In this document: positions 41,813-49,583 of the stretch, piece after piece | Layout: each line of letters opens with the position of its first letter | How positions within the stretch are numbered: the first letter of the stretch is position 1 | Source of the DNA: Syntrophomonas zehnderi OL-4 | GTDB lineage: Bacteria; Bacillota; Syntrophomonadia; Syntrophomonadales; Syntrophomonadaceae | Direction of reading: 5' to 3' | NCBI RefSeq assembly: GCF_000983115.1 | Contig: NZ_CGIH01000049.1 | Span: 1-51,604 of the forward strand | DNA: 51,604 nucleotides | Position numbers and translations under genes: made by a program | The notes under the pieces: model-generated | Told to the model about the DNA's origin: nothing | Databases searched by the model: none | The model's input: the letters and a program-made list of their open reading frames with translations, nothing else

Positions 41813-42195
41813 TACTCAGTCAAATTATCTAAATATTTATTGATTTCGCCCAGCTCAGCCAGAGCACCACCCTTGTCATGGGCAGCGATAAACCCCTTTA
41901 GACGCCCCAGGCTCACATCTATACCGGTTATGGCATTCATTTCGGCATGGTATTCAAGCCTAGGAATGAGCTTGTTCCATCTCACTTCCAACTCATCCAA
42001 ATCAGCTGAGGCATTTGTCCACTTTTCAGCTTCTATATTGCTGGCCAGTAAAGATTTGTAGTGGTAGACCTTATTCTTGTTGTCCTGGGAACCGAGTTTG
42101 TAGATTCCCCCCTGCATGATTACGACAAAGACCACTAGTACTAATAAAGGGATCATATAACGAATAATCTTGTTACCGATATTATTTGCCTGCAT
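41812..42195 (-). CDS. DUF4363 family membrane-anchored protein
   Basis: The 127-residue protein has one N-terminal membrane segment (IIRYMIPLLVLVVFVVIM) and a helical extracytoplasmic part. It resembles DUF4363 proteins, which commonly sit beside DUF421 (YetF) genes in spore formers. It overlaps the upstream DUF421 gene by 14 bases. No enzymatic motif is visible. Function unknown; a sporulation or germination role is suspected from phylogenetic distribution only. Confidence 0.7.
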   Translation of the reverse strand: MQANNIGNKIIRYMIPLLVLVVFVVIMQGGIYKLGSQDNKNKVYHYKSLLASNIEAEKWTNASADLDELEVRWNKLIPRLEYHAEMNAITGIDVSLGRLKGFIAAHDKGGALAELGEINKYLDNLTE

Positions 42196-42895
42196 TATTT
42201 TCCCTCCGAGCCTGATCTTTATATAAATCCAGATATAGATTGCCAGCCCCGTCCAGGTAAGCCAGGAATACGTCAGAAATATGTTTTATGTTGTTTTTAT
42301 TTAATTCCTTGCGCAGCCATTTACGATCCACCTTGGATTTCTGCAGGTTTTCTTCAATTATGACCCCGTCATAAATTAATTCTGTTCCCAAGCCGTTAGG
42401 CTGGGTAGGAAGGTTCATATCCTGAGGAGTTACCGGCAAAAATTCAGGTTTAAGTAAAACGGACAGCTTGCCATTAGTCTCAATTACCCCGAAGGCCACC
42501 TGTTTCAAGTCAAAAATACCTTTATCCCTTAGTTGTTCCAGAATGTCCGAAGCTGTATAACGGATTCTGCGCAGGGCTTCCTCCATGATCTGACCGTCCA
42601 TAATAACGACACTGGGCTCACCTAACAGGTAATTAGTAGCGAGCCTTGATTTTAGGGTTATAAGCTGCAGGATTAAAACGGTAGCAGTCCAGGTTAATAG
42701 CCCTATCCAGTGGGGCCAGGCCCGGCTGCTCAGATCCACCGATAAGGAAGCGGCGATTGAACCAATCGTTATGCCGAGTACATAATCAAAAAAAGTAAGT
42801 TCGCTGATTTGCTGTTTACCAATAACCCGGGCAAAAATCAACAAGCTGAAAAAAGCGATCAGGCTTCTTGCCAGAACCACCAGACCTTCATTCAA
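42182..42895 (-). CDS. DUF421/YetF family membrane protein
   Basis: A protein of about 237 residues with three N-terminal membrane segments (LIAFFSLLIFARVIGKQQIS, FFDYVLGITIGSIAASLSV, WIGLLTWTATVLILQLITL) and a soluble C-terminal domain with GEPSVVIMDGQIMEEALRRI, typical of DUF421. I chose TTG 42895 with GGGGTG six bases before; the in-frame ATG 42958 would add 21 unconserved residues. It is upstream of and overlaps DUF4363. Confidence 0.85.
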   Translation of the reverse strand: MNEGLVVLARSLIAFFSLLIFARVIGKQQISELTFFDYVLGITIGSIAASLSVDLSSRAWPHWIGLLTWTATVLILQLITLKSRLATNYLLGEPSVVIMDGQIMEEALRRIRYTASDILEQLRDKGIFDLKQVAFGVIETNGKLSVLLKPEFLPVTPQDMNLPTQPNGLGTELIYDGVIIEENLQKSKVDRKWLRKELNKNNIKHISDVFLAYLDGAGNLYLDLYKDQARRENNAGK

Positions 42896-42960
42896 AACGA
42901 TCACCCCATTAATTGATTCCCTGCCAATATTATGACCTTTTCTTTGCCAACTATACAAAA

Positions 42961-42988
42961 GTGCGAGGGAGGACGGTTCTCACATGTC
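42961..42988. repeat. Second REP-like sequence (diverged)
   Basis: GGGAGGACGGTTCTCACATG at 42968-42987 shares GGACGGTTCTC with the palindrome at 26972-26998. The terminal GTGC and TGTC are less symmetric here. The gap from 42989 to 43225 shows only the hairpin listed next. Confidence 0.5.
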
Positions 42989-43154
42989 AAAATGCAAGAC
43001 CTGGTTGAGAAAATCTTAACAGCCTCTCTAGTTGTTAATAATAAGGAATCAAGTGAATCTGTCCAGTGAGAAAGGAAGGGATAGAGGTTTAAAATAAGCA
43101 TAAAGTCTGATAAGGCCATATTGGCAATGATTTTCAAAGGTAACAGCAAGTATA

Positions 43155-43192
43155 ACCTGTTCTGGACAGAGAAAGCCCCGTCCAGAACAGGT
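43155..43192. terminator. 13-bp hairpin downstream of the acyl-CoA dehydrogenase gene
   Basis: ACCTGTTCTGGAC at 43155-43167 pairs perfectly with GTCCAGAACAGGT at 43180-43192. It lies 34 bases past the stop of the minus-strand operon, so it is the likely 3' end of the thiolase-dehydrogenase transcript, despite lacking a T-run. Confidence 0.6.
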
Positions 43193-43225
43193 GAATTTCA
43201 GCTAAGCCAGCCCAGGTGGGGTATC

Positions 43226-44365
43226 TTATTCCTTTAATATATCATTGGCGATAACCAACCTCTGTATCTGGGCGGTTCCTTCAAATATCTGCATTATTTT
43301 GGCATCCCGGAAATATTTTTCTACTGGATATTCTTTACTGTAACCATAGCCGCCATAAACCTGAACGGCATCTGTAGCCACTTTCATAGCTGCATCACCG
43401 GCCCAGCATTTGGCCAGGGATGACATTTGGGTATAGGGCAAGCCCATATCCTGAAGCGCACAGGCCTTTTGATAAAGAAGTCGAGCGGTTTCAACCTGCA
43501 TGGCCATATCCGCCAGGATAAACTGGATAGCCTGGAATCTACAAATGGGCTGGCCAAACTGCTGCCTCTCCTTGGAATACTTTACGGCACATTCAAATGC
43601 TCCTTGAGCAACCCCTACCGCCATAGCTGCGACAACTGCCCGGGAGAGATCCAGCGTCTTCATGCAGATTTTAAAACCTTCGCCCTCTTTGCCGAGCAGA
43701 TTTTTGCTGGGCACCCTTACATCTTCAAAGATCACCTGGGTAGTGTTGGAACTGCGTATGCCCAACTTGTCTTCTTTGGGGCCGATAGTTATACCGGGAG
43801 TATTTCTATCAACCATGAAAGCACAGTGACCTTTATAACCCAGCTTTTTATCCAGGGTGGCAAAAACGGTATAAAGTCCGGCGACTCCGCCGTTGCTGAT
43901 AAACTGTTTGGTGCCGTTTAAGATATAATCATCTCCGTCTTTGACGCATTTGGTGGAAAGTCCTCCGGCATCTGAGCCGGCCCCGGGTTCAGTTAAACAA
44001 AAAGCAGCCAGATCGCCTTCGTTCATACGGCCATAAAACCATTTCTTTTGTTCATCATTGGCGGCAACATAGACTGGGTCAGCTGCCAGCAAGGTACTGG
44101 CGGCCAGGGTGGTAGCCAGCCCGGCATCACCACGGGCTATTTCTTCAACTACAATTCCTTGAGACAGATGATCCAGCCCGGAACCTCCGTATTCTGCCGG
44201 TACACCGATCGTCATTAATCCCAGATCATGGAGTTTTTTAACCGTATCATAAGGAAATGTATCTTTAGCATCCCATTCCTGGCAATAGGGGAGAATTTCA
44301 TTGTCCGCAAAATCACGGGCCATCTTTTTAATCATTATCTGTTCTTCAGTCAAGGTAAAATCCAT
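43226..44365 (-). CDS. Acyl-CoA dehydrogenase (short-chain/butyryl type)
   Basis: The 379-residue protein begins MDFTLTEEQIMIKKMARDFA and has AFCLTEPGAGSDAGG (FAD/substrate binding), GNGG-like FISNGG, and the catalytic Glu in IFEGTAQIQRLVIAND near residue 366. It oxidises acyl-CoA to enoyl-CoA, with electron transfer to ETF. ATG 44365 has AAGGAGGG upstream; a longer in-frame extension runs into the thiolase gene. It lies 40 bases downstream of the thiolase gene in the same operon. In syntrophic butyrate oxidisers this is the thermodynamically difficult step. Confidence 0.94.
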   Translation of the reverse strand: MDFTLTEEQIMIKKMARDFADNEILPYCQEWDAKDTFPYDTVKKLHDLGLMTIGVPAEYGGSGLDHLSQGIVVEEIARGDAGLATTLAASTLLAADPVYVAANDEQKKWFYGRMNEGDLAAFCLTEPGAGSDAGGLSTKCVKDGDDYILNGTKQFISNGGVAGLYTVFATLDKKLGYKGHCAFMVDRNTPGITIGPKEDKLGIRSSNTTQVIFEDVRVPSKNLLGKEGEGFKICMKTLDLSRAVVAAMAVGVAQGAFECAVKYSKERQQFGQPICRFQAIQFILADMAMQVETARLLYQKACALQDMGLPYTQMSSLAKCWAGDAAMKVATDAVQVYGGYGYSKEYPVEKYFRDAKIMQIFEGTAQIQRLVIANDILKE

Positions 44366-44405
44366 TTTAATATTTCCCTCCTTATTTTTAAATGCAGTAG
44401 CAAAC

Positions 44406-45605
44406 TTAAATATCTCTCGTCCAAAGGGAGGCCATGGCCGGTCCGCCGCCAACACAGAGCGAAGCCCCGCCCAGGGTAAGCCCCAGACGCTCCATTTCAT
44501 AGTACAAGGAAACAATGATGCGCAGGGCGGTACAGCCTACTGGATGCCCCAGAGCAATACCTGATCCATTGTGATTGCATTTGTCCATGGATAAATCAAT
44601 ATTAAAATCGTTTTTTAGCATCCGGCCTACGCCAATAAACTGGGCCGCGAAGGCCTCATTGATTTCCCAGTATTCAATATCTTCATATTTGAGTCCGGCT
44701 AGCTTGAGTGCTTTAGGGATAGCTACAGCCGGACCTAAACCCATAAGCTTGGGTTCTACGCCTTCGGCGGTAATGCTGATCATTTTCATTAAGGGTTTAA
44801 TTCCTAATTCACCGGCCTTGGATTTAGACATTACTATAACGGCAGCAGCTGCATCATTTATTCCGGAGGCGTTGGCAGCCGTAACGACTCCGCCTTTCTT
44901 AAAGGCAGAAGGCAATTTTGCCATTGATTCAAGGTTGGCATCGGGAATCATATGTTCATCGGTAGCATATAGGGTAGTGGCTTTTCTGCTTTTTATTTCT
45001 ACAGGAACGACCTCCCGCTGAAAAATGCCTTCCTGGACTGCCCGGGTGGCCCGCTGATGGCTCATTAAGGCCAGCTCATCGCACTCTTCACGGGTGATAC
45101 CGTAGAGTTCAGCTACGTTTTCAGCGGTAATACCCATATGTCCGGGAACCATGCCATCAAACAAACCATCTAGCGTAATTACGTCCTCGATACTGCCGTT
45201 GCCCATGCGATATCCACTGCGTGCCTTGGTTAGCAGGTAAGGCGCATTGGTCATGCTCTCTGTTCCGATTACGAGGGCAATATCGGTTTTTCCCAATTGA
45301 ATATTGTTGCAGGCAATCTCCAGAGCTCGCATTCCCGAAGCACAATTTTGATTTACATTACAAGCATTGCTGCGTACCGGAAGTCCCAACGCCATGGCCA
45401 CCTGGCGGGAAGGCAAAGAACCCTGGGCGTGTGGGTATACCTGACCCATTACCAGTTCATCAATCATTTCGACCGCAACCCCGGCCCTTTCAATCGCAGC
45501 CTTGCCAGCAGTAATGGCTAATTCTTTAGCACTAACATCCTTAAGACTACCCAAAAATTTGCCGATGGCGGTTCGACATGCACTTACGATCACAACTTCT
45601 TTCAC
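44406..45605 (-). CDS. Acetyl-CoA C-acetyltransferase (thiolase)
   Basis: The 399-residue protein has the nucleophile Cys88 in NVNQNCASGMRALEIA, the His in GSGIALGHPVGCTALR, and the second Cys in ASLCVGGGPAMASLW. It splits acetoacetyl-CoA or longer 3-ketoacyl-CoA. The usual NVNGGAIALGHPIG reads CNHNGSGIALGHPVG here, seen in a subset of anaerobe thiolases. It is first in the operon; a sigma-54 promoter lies about 130 bases upstream. Confidence 0.94.
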   Translation of the reverse strand: MKEVVIVSACRTAIGKFLGSLKDVSAKELAITAGKAAIERAGVAVEMIDELVMGQVYPHAQGSLPSRQVAMALGLPVRSNACNVNQNCASGMRALEIACNNIQLGKTDIALVIGTESMTNAPYLLTKARSGYRMGNGSIEDVITLDGLFDGMVPGHMGITAENVAELYGITREECDELALMSHQRATRAVQEGIFQREVVPVEIKSRKATTLYATDEHMIPDANLESMAKLPSAFKKGGVVTAANASGINDAAAAVIVMSKSKAGELGIKPLMKMISITAEGVEPKLMGLGPAVAIPKALKLAGLKYEDIEYWEINEAFAAQFIGVGRMLKNDFNIDLSMDKCNHNGSGIALGHPVGCTALRIIVSLYYEMERLGLTLGGASLCVGGGPAMASLWTRDI

Positions 45606-45679
45606 CTGATCAAACTCTCCTTTCCAAATAAAAAATCCTAAGATTTGAGCAAGACCTAAATGGTTATGCCCGATACTTG

Positions 45680-45694
45680 AAGCAAATATTGCTT
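45680..45694. promoter_or_regulatory. AAGCAA-3-TTGCTT inverted repeat in the thiolase leader
   Basis: AAGCAA at 45680-45685 and TTGCTT at 45689-45694 form a perfect inverted repeat between the sigma-54 promoter and the thiolase start. Possible regulator site. Confidence 0.3.
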
Positions 45695-45733
45695 AAATTG
45701 CAGCGCCAAAATAAGCAATGTATCCATTTAAAT

Positions 45734-45749
45734 TGCAAGAATTGTGCCA
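45734..45749 (-). promoter_or_regulatory. Sigma-54 promoter of the thiolase-acyl-CoA dehydrogenase operon
   Basis: On the minus strand the sequence is TGGCACAATTCTTGCA: the consensus -24 TGGCAC, five bases, and -12 TTGCA, with no mismatch. It is about 130 bases before the thiolase start and in the correct direction. Confidence 0.9.
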
Positions 45750-45921
45750 ATATTATAAAAAATATTCAGGACTCAAGAAACTGGCTTTTGCAGCTTATAA
45801 AGTGGCATAAAAGAAGTGGGGGTATAGCAATTTGAGAATAGGATTGTCAGCTAAATATCCATAAACCCATGACGGTCAATGATGGGGTGATTCTTAAGAA
45901 TATCTCAATATGCGAATACTT

Positions 45922-45936
45922 TTGCAAGGTTGCAAG
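45922..45936. promoter_or_regulatory. Candidate upstream activator element: TTGCAAG direct repeat
   Basis: TTGCAAG occurs at 45922-45928 and again at 45930-45936, about 175-190 bases upstream of the sigma-54 promoter, a normal distance for an enhancer. Confidence 0.35.
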
Positions 45937-46003
45937 AAGATGTGAGGTTAACAACAAAAGAAGTGTTTTCTATATGCCTTTACTCAGGCAACGTTGTTAG
46001 AGT

Positions 46004-46018
46004 GCATTGCGGCAATGC
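46004..46018. promoter_or_regulatory. Candidate upstream activator element: GCATTGC-G-GCAATGC palindrome
   Basis: A perfect 7-bp inverted repeat with one central base lies between the activator gene and its presumed target promoter. It could be the dyad bound by the Fis-like domain of the sigma-54 activator, or a small terminator of that gene. Confidence 0.4.
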
Positions 46019-46034
46019 TTAACTGCACCGAGTT

Positions 46035-47450
46035 TTAAAGGTTATATTTTTTTAATTTGCGGTAGAGTACGGAAGGGTGAATGTCCAGCATTTTGGCAGC
46101 GAGGGTTTTATTATCGTTGCAGTATTTTAAAGAGCGTATTATCATCTGATGCTCCAGGTTTTCCAATGCCTTGTTCAACGGCAGGTTAATATTAGGATCC
46201 AGGTTTTGCTCAACGTTATTCTCAATCAGGGTCGGGAAGTGATGTTGCCTGATAGTTGATTCATTATCAATGCAGGCTAGATTAATAGCCCTTTCCAGTA
46301 GATTTTCTAATTCACGAATGTTTCCGGGCCATTTATAAGACTTTAAAAGGGATAAGGCGTCACAATCGACTTCGAAGCGCGGGGTATTAAGCTTGCGGCT
46401 GAGTTTATCCATAAAATGATTGACCAAAAGAGGAATGTCTTCGCTGCGATCCCGCAGGGGAGGCAACATCAGGGTTACTACATTGAGGCGAAAATACAGG
46501 TCTTCCCTAAATTTGCCCTGCAAAACCGCTTCCTCCAGGTTAACGTTGGTAGCGGCGATAACCCGCACATCAGCAGTAATGGTGTGACTTCCGCCTACCC
46601 TTTCAAATTCGCGCTCCTGAAGAAATATCAGGAGTTTGCTCTGCATAGCCAGGGGCATCTCACTGATTTCGTCCAGGAAGATAGTACCGTGCGCAGCCAT
46701 TTCTAATTTACCTTTTTTACCGCCTTTTTTGGCCCCGCTAAAAGCCCCTTCTTCGTAACCAAATAATTCTGATTCCAGTAGGTTTTCTGGTATGCAGGCA
46801 CAGTTGATGCGTACAAAGGGGGCAATGCGGCGCGTGCCGGCATTGTGAATGGCTTGGGCAAACAATTCCTTCCCGGTTCCGCTTTCACCAATAATTAAAA
46901 CATTGGAAATGTTGTTGGCAACCTGTTTAGATATGGCCTTTGGTTTGGAAATAGTGGAACTTGAACCAATAATGTTATCCAAGGTGTAACGCGTTTTGTA
47001 ACCGGAATTTATAGGGTGGATCTCTGCATCCCCGGAATCTGGGGAACTGAAATAAGATGCCATATTTATAGCCGTGGACATATCCAAAAACAGGCTTTTG
47101 GACATGGCACCTACAATCTGACCCTTGTCATAAATAGGCGCCCGCATGGCTACCATTTTTCGACCCTTAATGGAACAGATTTCACAGAGGTTGCTTTCAC
47201 CCGATTTAATGGTTTCAGGTAAGCGGGAGCGAGGCATAATAGCCTCGATTGGTTTTCCAATGCTTTCCGATTTATCAATTTCCAAGATATTGGCTAAGGT
47301 CTGATTAAGATATATTACCCGGCAATGGTTGTCTATATAGATAACACCCGTATAAGGGTCTTCAATCATCAACTCTAGCTTTTCCAGATGATATGTAGCA
47401 TCAGTAACATGTAGCCCTTCCAATGCCATACCCTTCTTTCTAACATGCAT
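46035..47450 (-). CDS. PAS-domain sigma-54-dependent transcriptional activator
   Basis: The 471-residue protein has an N-terminal PAS domain ([20 protein letters not shown], about 35-140), then an AAA+ domain with Walker A GESGTGKE near 192, the sigma-54-contacting loop GAFSGA (GAFTGA with a T-to-S change), Walker [12 protein letters not shown] and an arginine-finger region, and a C-terminal Fis-type helix-turn-helix ([20 protein letters not shown]). It would respond to an intracellular signal and activate the sigma-54 promoter at 45734-45749. The start is uncertain: ATG 47450 lacks a ribosome binding site, and TTG 47423 lies about 7 bases after GAAGGG. No other sigma-54 promoter is evident nearby. 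Confidence 0.92.
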   Translation of the reverse strand: MHVRKKGMALEGLHVTDATYHLEKLELMIEDPYTGVIYIDNHCRVIYLNQTLANILEIDKSESIGKPIEAIMPRSRLPETIKSGESNLCEICSIKGRKMVAMRAPIYDKGQIVGAMSKSLFLDMSTAINMASYFSSPDSGDAEIHPINSGYKTRYTLDNIIGSSSTISKPKAISKQVANNISNVLIIGESGTGKELFAQAIHNAGTRRIAPFVRINCACIPENLLESELFGYEEGAFSGAKKGGKKGKLEMAAHGTIFLDEISEMPLAMQSKLLIFLQEREFERVGGSHTITADVRVIAATNVNLEEAVLQGKFREDLYFRLNVVTLMLPPLRDRSEDIPLLVNHFMDKLSRKLNTPRFEVDCDALSLLKSYKWPGNIRELENLLERAINLACIDNESTIRQHHFPTLIENNVEQNLDPNINLPLNKALENLEHQMIIRSLKYCNDNKTLAAKMLDIHPSVLYRKLKKYNL

Positions 47451-47643
47451 TATTAAATAAAATTTTTTCCTAATTATAAATATACCATATCAAATGCAAG
47501 AATATTGTCAAAATTATGGCAAATAATCATTCTATTTGGGGTGAGAGGTGAGAATAAAAGGGATTGGAGTATAGAATAGGGGAAGGCAATCCTATCCGAG
47601 AGTAGCTTTCAAAGATCTAGGAAAAATAGGTTTATAAAACGCC

Positions 47644-47667
47644 AAAACCGCCAGTTAAGGCGGTTTT
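47644..47667 (-). terminator. Terminator of RNase P RNA
   Basis: AAAACCGCC and GGCGGTTTT form a perfect 9-bp stem with a 6-base loop just past the 3' end of rnpB. On the minus strand it is followed by GGCGTTTT. Confidence 0.75.
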
Positions 47668-47676
47668 AGCGATGAA

Positions 47677-48090
47677 ACAAGCAAATCTATAAGCGGAGTT
47701 CTGTATTTGATAGTCATCTATCTGGGATGTCAGTTACCTGGCACCTCTAGCGACCTAACCCGGGAACAGGCGGGCAACCTTATGTTCCTCTATTCGGTCT
47801 TGCTCCAGGTGGGGTTTGCCTAGCCAAACAGTTACCAGTTTGCTGGTGAGCTCTTACCTCACCGTTCCACCCTTACCGTTAACGAAGGTCACAAGCCAGA
47901 AGCGCTCTTTTATCCTAACTCCGATCTCTAAGTTCTGTCCTCCGACTTCCGACCTCTGACCTCCGTTACCGGCGGTTTATTTCTGTGGCACTTTCCTTGG
48001 AGTCGCCTCCACTGGACGTTATCCAGCACCTTGCCCTACGGAGCTCCGACTTTCCTCGGGTAAAATACCCGCGACTATCTGATTTACTTG
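47677..48090 (-). ncRNA. rnpB: RNase P RNA (M1-like, class A)
   Basis: On the minus strand conserved RNase P RNA segments appear in order: TAGTCGCGGG, GAGGAAAGTCGGAGCTCC, ACAGAAATAAACCGCC, GGTAAGGGTGGAACGGTGAG, AGAGGAACATAAGGTTGCCC and ACAGAACTCCGCTTATA near the 3' end. The two ends form P1: AAGTAAATC (48089-48081) pairs with GATTTGCTT (47687-47679). It matures the 5' ends of tRNAs. The variable P12 region is enlarged by heptamer repeats. Ends are estimated from P1 pairing. Confidence 0.93.
47918..47966 (-). repeat. Heptamer tandem repeat inside RNase P RNA
   Basis: On the plus strand there are seven consecutive 7-mers: ACTCCGA, TCTCTAA, GTTCTGT, CCTCCGA, CTTCCGA, CCTCTGA, CCTCCGT (consensus CCTCCGA). 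In the RNA they read as GGAGGTC-like units in the P12 stem region. Confidence 0.75.
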
Positions 48091-48356
48091 CTCAAATATT
48101 ATACATCAAAACAGGAATTTATGCAAAAACCCCTTTTTAAACTCTGTAAATAGATAGAAATGTGTAATAGTATGCGATAAATAAAAAAAAATTAATGCTT
48201 GGCAGGAATATGCTTGCTTTTAGAGAACTAATATTTATAGATAAACGGATATATATATCCGCGCAGAGTTTTTATTTGGCTCAGAATATCCTTGTTTAAG
48301 ATTAAGCTTAGTAATAGAATAATAAACAAGAGCAATAATTTAAGGGGGGTGAAAAG

Positions 48357-48650
48357 GTGTTAGCTGACAATCCACTTTTTACCATCTTGCTGGTTGTAGT
48401 AGCAATCTACATATTTTTGAAATTTTGCGGATGGGCAAAGGGTTTCCAATTATCCGGTCAATTGCGAAAATGGGTGTTTATCCTAACCGGCTTAGGCATG
48501 GTAGTATTTAATTACTTGTATGCCAAGGGAAATGCTCTAATTCATGCTACCGGTGATTGGAGCGGAGCAACCATAGCATTGTTGGCATCCCTAATCTGGG
48601 TATTTATATTTGCATTTGCCTTGATGGCGGAAACCAAACCTAACGAATAA
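48357..48650 (+). CDS. Small three-helix membrane protein, unknown
   Basis: The 97-residue protein has three hydrophobic segments (LFTILLVVVAIYIFLKFCGW, WVFILTGLGMVVFNYL, IALLASLIWVFIFAFALM) with short charged loops. GTG 48357 follows a strong AAGGGGGG site at 7 bases. A terminator follows directly. It is divergent from rnpB and monocistronic. I do not recognise the family. Confidence 0.7.
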   Translation: MLADNPLFTILLVVVAIYIFLKFCGWAKGFQLSGQLRKWVFILTGLGMVVFNYLYAKGNALIHATGDWSGATIALLASLIWVFIFAFALMAETKPNE

Positions 48651-48659
48651 TAAATCAAT

Positions 48660-48683
48660 AAAGGCGGCATGCGCCGCCTTTTT
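48660..48683 (+). terminator. Terminator of the small membrane protein gene
   Basis: AAAGGCGGC at 48660-48668 pairs with GCCGCCTTT at 48673-48681 around ATGC, followed by TT. Confidence 0.85.
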
Positions 48684-48697
48684 GCATTTAACAGGTA

Positions 48698-49405
48698 AAT
48701 AGACGCGGATCACGCGGATTTACGCAGTTTAATAGACACAGATAACACAGATAAGACAGATTTACACAGCAACCTTAATAGCGACCGTTAGGGAGCATCA
48801 GTAGTACCCGTAGGGTGCAACCTTAATTATGAACGAAGTTCATATCAGTAGTCCCCGCAGGGTACAACCTTTGGTCGCTCCGATGTAGCGGAAGCTTTAG
48901 CTTCCGGTGGGAAGCAGAGCTTCCCCGTATGTATAGCGAACCATATAGTAAGAAAATAGATTTTTAATAGACGCGGATCACGCGGATTTACGCAGATTTA
49001 CGCAGTTTAATAGACACAGATAACACAGATAAGACAGATTTACACAGCAACCTTAATTATGAACGAAGTTCATATCAGTAGTCCCCGCAGGGTACAACCT
49101 TTGGTCGCTCCGATGTAGCGGAAGCTTTAGCTTCCGGTGGGAAGCAGAGCTTCCCCGTATGTATAGCGAACCATATAGTAAGAAAATAGATTTTTAATAG
49201 ACGCGGATCACGCGGATTTACGCAGATTTACGCGGTTTTAATAGACACAGATAACACAGATAAGACAGATTTACACAGCAACCTTAATAGCGACCGTTAG
49301 GGAGCATCAGTAGTCCCCGCAGGGGGCAACCTTTGGTCGCTCCGATGTAGCGGAAGCTTTAGCTTCCGGTGGGAAGCAGAGCTTTCCCATCTGTATCACG
49401 CAACA
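48698..49405 (+). repeat. Three-copy tandem array of the modular dispersed repeat
   Basis: Copies start at 48698, 48966 and 49196 (268, 230 and about 210 bases). Each is a string of modules: AATAGACGCGGATCACGCGG; AATAGACACAGATAACACAG; AACCTTAATAGCGACCGTTA with AGTAGTCCCCGCAGGG; TATGAACGAAGTTCATATC; CGGAAGCTTTAGCTTCCGGT with GGGAAGCAGAGCTTCCC. Modules are gained or lost between copies: copy 2 lacks the GCGACCGTTA module and copy 3 lacks the GAACGAAG module. Several modules are palindromic. There is no ORF and the array is not CRISPR-like. Confidence 0.9.
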
Positions 49406-49583
49406 TTTTCAGAGGTGGTTGTGACCTGCGGTTATGGGCGGGTTAGTAAGGAAATAGACGCTGATCACGAGGTAACCTTAATATCAACCCGGCACTCAAT
49501 AATGGAAGAGGAGATTATAAAGGAAGCGATATCGGTGCCCCGCAAGAAGGCATCCCTTGCTATCCAACCTATTAAGTGCCGGG
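49406..49583. other. Non-coding gap after the repeat array
   Basis: The segment includes a short frame beginning near 49415, but nothing in it looks like a protein family. CCCGGCACT at about 49488 and AGTGCCGGG at about 49573 are complementary and could close an ~85-base stem-loop. Confidence 0.35.

Noticed and set aside
43800-44564. Plus-strand reading frames opposite the acyl-CoA dehydrogenase and thiolase genes
   Set aside because: They mirror strongly conserved minus-strand enzymes and lack ribosome binding sites.
48698-49405. CRISPR array
   Set aside because: Repeat units are over 200 bases, adjacent without unique spacers, and composed of shared modules; no cas genes are in the window.
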